Positions 8,588-11,404 of a stretch of 11,404 bases of DNA are shown here, one piece after another. Positions within the stretch are counted from its first letter, which is position 1. The number at the start of each line of letters is the position of its first letter. Location of the stretch: the NCBI GenBank assembly GCA_902785445.1, contig CACZYN010000035.1, positions 1 through 11,404 of the forward strand. The letters run 5' to 3'. A model generated the notes under the pieces. That model was given only the letters and a program-made list of their open reading frames with translations, did not search any database and was not told the DNA's origin. Origin of the DNA: an uncultured Anaerovibrio sp. Lineage in GTDB: Bacteria > Bacillota > Negativicutes > Selenomonadales > Selenomonadaceae. Position numbers and translations under genes: made by a program.

Positions 8588-9931
8588 TTATTCCCCCTTC
8601 TTGTTCTCGTCCAAGGCCTTACGATACGGCTCAACATCCAAATCCACAGGAACACCCATGGCAGTATCCAGGCTAGCTTTACTAACATTGTATTTATACA
8701 AGGCAGATATGTAGTCACCCTTGGCAGAAACCAACTTTTTCTCGGTATCCATAACCTCAAGGTTAGTTCCTACGCCGGCATTGTAACGTACTATCTCGAT
8801 ACGATAATCCTCTTGTGCCTTATCCAGAGCTTCCTTCATGGTCTTAATATTTTCCTCGGCGGCCCGCAAATTTAGATATGCAGAGCGAACCTCCAGCTTT
8901 ACAGCAGCCAGCTTGTCCTTCAGCTCCGCTTCAGCCCGCCGTACCGCAGCCTGCTTTTGCTTTACCTGCGCATCGGTCTGTTGACTGTCAAAGATATTCC
9001 AGCTTGCGGAAAAGCCTGCTGTCCAGCTGTCAGAACTATCCATATTGGTTTTAAAAGCCGAGTCGCCTCCGATACTACGAGTAATCGCAACATCTACCTT
9101 CGGCCGCATTCCGGACTTGGCAGCTTCCTTTTCAGCTTTTTTCTGACGGAGATTATATTCCTTTTGGAATAAGTCCGGCCGATGGAGCAGAGCATAATCC
9201 TCACAATCTGTCAATTGCCGATCGTATGTTTCATAGCTAAGATCGTCCCGTGGTTCCGTTTCCGTATCCGTTGGCAGTCCCACATCATTGTTAAAGGTGG
9301 CCACCGCTACCTGAAAATCATTCACAGCACTTACCAGGTTCTGCTTTTCCTGGGCCAGAGAAACCTCGGAGCTGAGAATATCCTTCTGGGGAACTACACC
9401 AGCCCGATATTTGGCATTAACATTATCCAAATGAGCCTGCAAATTATTTACCGACTCCTGATAAACCTCAATTTCACTACGGCATTTTAGGATAACGAAA
9501 TAATCTTGGGAGACAGTACTGCGAACATTTTGCTTAGTCCGCTCCAAATTCAGCTCGGCACTGGAAAGACCTAAACGGGCGGATTTAATATTATTCTCCA
9601 GCTTACCCCCGGTATAAACCGGCAAAGATAGAGACAATTTGTTATTAAATAAGTTGTCATGAGGCCATCCCTCATAAGCTTTGCCACCTACCCGATTGCC
9701 ATCAGTGGTCCAGGATAAAGTTGGGCCTCCACCTCGCCGGGCTTCCCGGAACCCCCAATAGGCACTATCTAAATCAGCAGCACTTTCTTCAATAGAATAA
9801 TTCCGTTCCAGGGCCATACGTATCCCTTCATCCAGGGAAATATCCAAATGCTCTGCCGAAATTGTTCCGGCAGAACAATACAAAATTAGAGCCAAAGCTA
9901 AGGCTCCAGCCTGTTTCTTGCCTAATATCAT
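8588..9931 (-). CDS. TolC-family outer-membrane efflux channel (OMF)
   Basis: Outer-membrane exit duct of the tripartite exporter; its presence is direct evidence that the host has an outer membrane. It has 447 residues with a Sec signal peptide (Lys5-Lys6, hydrophobic 8-22) and a likely cut after Ala26; Cys19 is not in a lipobox, so it is not an OprM-type lipoprotein. Two outer-membrane efflux repeats are visible: NAKYRAGVVPQKDILSSEVS (172-191) is echoed by VRYNAGVGTNLEVMDTEKKL (381-400), each followed by a long helix and a closing GLPTD/GVPVD. Candidate beta strands are LSLSLPVYTGG (99-109) and GFSASWNIFD (306-315), each preceding an amphipathic helix, as in TolC. The ATG at 9931 follows GGGGGAGA by about seven bases. 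First gene of the operon, so control of the whole exporter should lie upstream (9932-10070). Confidence 0.95.
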   Translation of the reverse strand: MILGKKQAGALALALILYCSAGTISAEHLDISLDEGIRMALERNYSIEESAADLDSAYWGFREARRGGGPTLSWTTDGNRVGGKAYEGWPHDNLFNNKLSLSLPVYTGGKLENNIKSARLGLSSAELNLERTKQNVRSTVSQDYFVILKCRSEIEVYQESVNNLQAHLDNVNAKYRAGVVPQKDILSSEVSLAQEKQNLVSAVNDFQVAVATFNNDVGLPTDTETEPRDDLSYETYDRQLTDCEDYALLHRPDLFQKEYNLRQKKAEKEAAKSGMRPKVDVAITRSIGGDSAFKTNMDSSDSWTAGFSASWNIFDSQQTDAQVKQKQAAVRRAEAELKDKLAAVKLEVRSAYLNLRAAEENIKTMKEALDKAQEDYRIEIVRYNAGVGTNLEVMDTEKKLVSAKGDYISALYKYNVSKASLDTAMGVPVDLDVEPYRKALDENKKGE

Positions 9932-10006
9932 ATTCTATCTCCCCCTATTTCCATCAGATTTCCCACTATAAAAAATTGCATAATAAGTTCATCTAAAGTT
10001 AAACAT

Positions 10007-10025
10007 TATTCATTTTGTGTGAATA
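10007..10025. promoter_or_regulatory. Palindrome overlapping the candidate promoter, possible repressor operator
   Basis: TATTCA (10007-10012) and TGAATA (10020-10025) form a perfect 6-bp dyad around a 7-base spacer. It touches the candidate -10 element, where TetR- or MarR-type repressors of efflux operons often bind. No regulator gene is in the window, so the link is only positional, and a 6-bp dyad in AT-rich DNA is weak evidence. Confidence 0.25.
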
Positions 10026-10052
10026 TTTCTACAACTTAATAATAAATCCTGC
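10024..10052 (-). promoter_or_regulatory. Candidate sigma-H-like promoter for the efflux operon
   Basis: On the minus strand GCAGGATTT (10052-10044) and GTAGAAATA (10032-10024) are separated by 11 bases. This matches the sigma-H (Spo0H) pattern known from Bacillus, RnAGGAwWW then RnnGAATww, except for one base in the -10 element. It lies about 90 bases before the channel gene start. No good sigma-A pair was found; a TATAGT near 9967 lacks a convincing -35. This is inference from a consensus recalled from another lineage, and the AT-rich background makes chance matches possible. Confidence 0.35.
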
Positions 10053-10070
10053 ATAAATTCTTAAAAACAT

Positions 10071-10121
10071 AAAAAAACAACCCCTAACAATTAGCTTTTT
10101 AAGTCCAATTGTTAAGGGCTG
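10071..10121 (-). terminator. Strong intrinsic terminator after nagE
   Basis: The arms CAGCCCTTAACAATT (10121-10107) and AATTGTTAGGGGTTG (10092-10078) on the minus strand pair over 15 bp with two G-U wobbles around a 14-base loop, followed directly by seven T (10077-10071). It starts 15 bases after the nagE stop codon and separates nagE from the efflux operon. There is no T-run on the opposite side, so it works in one direction. Confidence 0.92.
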
Positions 10122-10136
10122 AATTTCACAACATCA

Positions 10137-11404
10137 TTATTTCATTGCGTTTATTTCGTTGGCAACTTGTTCAGCTTTTAAACCAATAACCACCTGTACG
10201 GCATTTCCTGCGGCAATGACACCTCGTACACCATTGATCTTCTTCAGACCATCATTATCCACCTGGGATACATCCTTAACGGCACAACGCAGGCGAGTAG
10301 CACAGCTGGAGATTTCCTCCAAATTCTCCTTGCCACCCAAGGCAATTAAAATCTGATCCGATAACTCGCTCATGGTAATGGAAGCATCATCCACGGTAAC
10401 TTCTTCCTCATACCGTCCGATGGTAGGAATATCAAAGTGGCGAATAACCCAGCTGAAAATAGCATAGTACAAAATGAATTCACCGATACCAATAGCTATG
10501 ATCAGTTCAGGCTTGGTAGCTAATCCCCAATCAATCACATAATCGATAAAACCGGCGGAAAAACCGAAGCCGTCCAATACACCCAAGGAATAGGTTACTG
10601 CTAAAGAAAGACCCGTTAACAGGGCATGAACGATATATAAAGCCGGCGCCAGGAACATGAACATAAACTCAATTGGTTCAGTTATACCAGTCAGGAAGGC
10701 GGTAAAGGCCACCGATGCCAGCATACCACCGATTTTAGCCCGATTTTCCTTCTTGGCGGCATGATACATAGCCAAAGCCACTGCCGGCATACCAAACATC
10801 ATCATTGGGAAGAAGCCTGCCATAAACATACCAGCCGTAGGATCACCGGCAAAGAAACGGTTCAAATCACCGGTAGCTACCACACCGGTAACCGGGTTGG
10901 TATATTCACCAAACACAAACCAAATAAAGCTGTTAAGAATATGATGCAGACCCACTGGAATCAGCAAGCGGTTCAGCACACCATAGACGAAGGTTCCCAA
11001 AGCCCCTGCTCCAATGATCCATTCACCCACGGCATGAATAAAGTCCTGACATGGACCCCAAATAACGCCGAAAATTGCGGCAAGAACAATGGAAACGCCT
11101 GCCGTAACAATGAGTACAAAGCGTCTGCCGCCAAAAAAGCCCAAATACTCCGGCAATTTAGTGGTATGGAAGCGGTTATAAAGCACACCAGCCTCAATAC
11201 CACTGATAATACCGGCCAAAACACTCATATTTAAGGTTTCATCAATGGTCTTTAAGGCCGAGGTCAAAATCAGATAACCAATGGCACCAGCCAAGCCAGC
11301 AGCACCATTACTGTCCTTGGCCAAACCCACACCTATACCGATGGAAAAAATCAGGGCCAAATTATCAAAGACTGCTCCACCAGCCTTGGTGATAAATGGG
11401 ATAT
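10137..11404 (-). CDS. nagE: PTS N-acetylglucosamine-type transporter EIICB (NagE), N-terminus cut off by the window edge
   Basis: Membrane permease of the phosphotransferase system that imports and phosphorylates an amino sugar, most likely N-acetylglucosamine to its 6-phosphate. The open frame runs past the right edge: 421 residues are visible, beginning IPFITKAGGAVFDNLALIF, so by comparison with E. coli NagE about 40 residues are missing; the TTG at 11360 is internal, not a start. The EIIC domain shows KLPEYLGFFGGRRFV, LNRLLIPVGLHHILN, the sugar-site loop GITEPIEF (10665-10688) and GFGFSAGFIDYV. FSAGxIDY is the form of NagE, whereas the glucose permease PtsG has FSHGLIDY. The last 80 residues or so are an EIIB domain with the phospho-acceptor cysteine in SSCATRLR (codon 10304-10302). 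The protein stops after EIIB at NEINAMK; E. coli NagE continues with a fused EIIA domain, so here EIIA must come from another protein. Glucose or a related sugar remains possible. Upstream control lies outside the window. Confidence 0.93.
   Translation of the reverse strand, partial: IPFITKAGGAVFDNLALIFSIGIGVGLAKDSNGAAGLAGAIGYLILTSALKTIDETLNMSVLAGIISGIEAGVLYNRFHTTKLPEYLGFFGGRRFVLIVTAGVSIVLAAIFGVIWGPCQDFIHAVGEWIIGAGALGTFVYGVLNRLLIPVGLHHILNSFIWFVFGEYTNPVTGVVATGDLNRFFAGDPTAGMFMAGFFPMMMFGMPAVALAMYHAAKKENRAKIGGMLASVAFTAFLTGITEPIEFMFMFLAPALYIVHALLTGLSLAVTYSLGVLDGFGFSAGFIDYVIDWGLATKPELIIAIGIGEFILYYAIFSWVIRHFDIPTIGRYEEEVTVDDASITMSELSDQILIALGGKENLEEISSCATRLRCAVKDVSQVDNDGLKKINGVRGVIAAGNAVQVVIGLKAEQVANEINAMK

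Noticed and set aside
8530..8760. 76-codon minus-strand frame bridging the channel and adaptor genes
   Set aside because: Overlaps the ends of two well-supported genes in another frame and has no ribosome site or recognisable content.
9932..10136. Riboswitch or small RNA in the nagE-efflux intergenic region
   Set aside because: Beyond the nagE terminator and the promoter candidate the sequence is AT-rich without a second stable hairpin or recognisable aptamer pattern.
11358..11360. TTG as the start of the PTS gene
   Set aside because: The frame stays open and matches NagE (IPFITKAGGAVFDN) upstream to the window edge, so the gene is truncated rather than starting here.
1..11404. Insertion sequence, phage, CRISPR or other undescribed defence-like system
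   Set aside because: All coding space is taken by intact or edge-cut transporter and ftsK genes; no transposase, spaced direct repeats, integrase or tRNA was seen on either strand.

Overview
The window looks like a chromosomal segment from a diderm (outer-membrane-bearing) Firmicute, most likely a member of the Negativicutes. Three things point that way: strong AGGAGG-type ribosome binding sites with frequent TTG/GTG starts, SpoIIIE/FtsK and PTS proteins of Firmicute style, and a complete RND efflux operon that includes its own TolC-like outer-membrane channel, which is useful only in a cell with two membranes. Genus cannot be fixed from the sequence alone. All recognised genes lie on the minus strand, so transcription runs from high to low coordinates.

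In transcription order: (1) the 3' part of an N-acetylglucosamine-type PTS EIICB gene (nagE), running off the right edge and closed by a strong intrinsic terminator at 10071-10121; (2) a roughly 140-base AT-rich intergenic stretch (9932-10070) carrying a sigma-H-like promoter candidate and an overlapping palindrome; (3) a compact three-gene tripartite efflux operon in the order outer-membrane factor, lipoprotein membrane-fusion protein, RND pump (9931 down to 4214), with gaps of only 3 and 12 bases, closed by an intrinsic terminator at 4168-4198; (4) ftsK, encoding a DNA translocase with an unusually acidic, repeat-bearing linker; (5) a MATE-family transporter starting within 20 bases of the ftsK stop and running off the left edge.

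The RND operon should build a self-contained drug/solute exporter spanning both membranes. The MATE protein would be a second, ion-coupled exporter in the inner membrane, probably co-transcribed with ftsK. NagE imports and phosphorylates an amino sugar but lacks a fused EIIA domain, so it must take phosphate from an EIIA encoded elsewhere. FtsK is a housekeeping chromosome-segregation protein. I see no mobile element, CRISPR array, RNA gene or evidently novel system. The points most worth a second look are the efflux operon's control region, a remodelled switch loop in the RND pump, the corrected ftsK start, and the hexanucleotide repeat in the FtsK linker.
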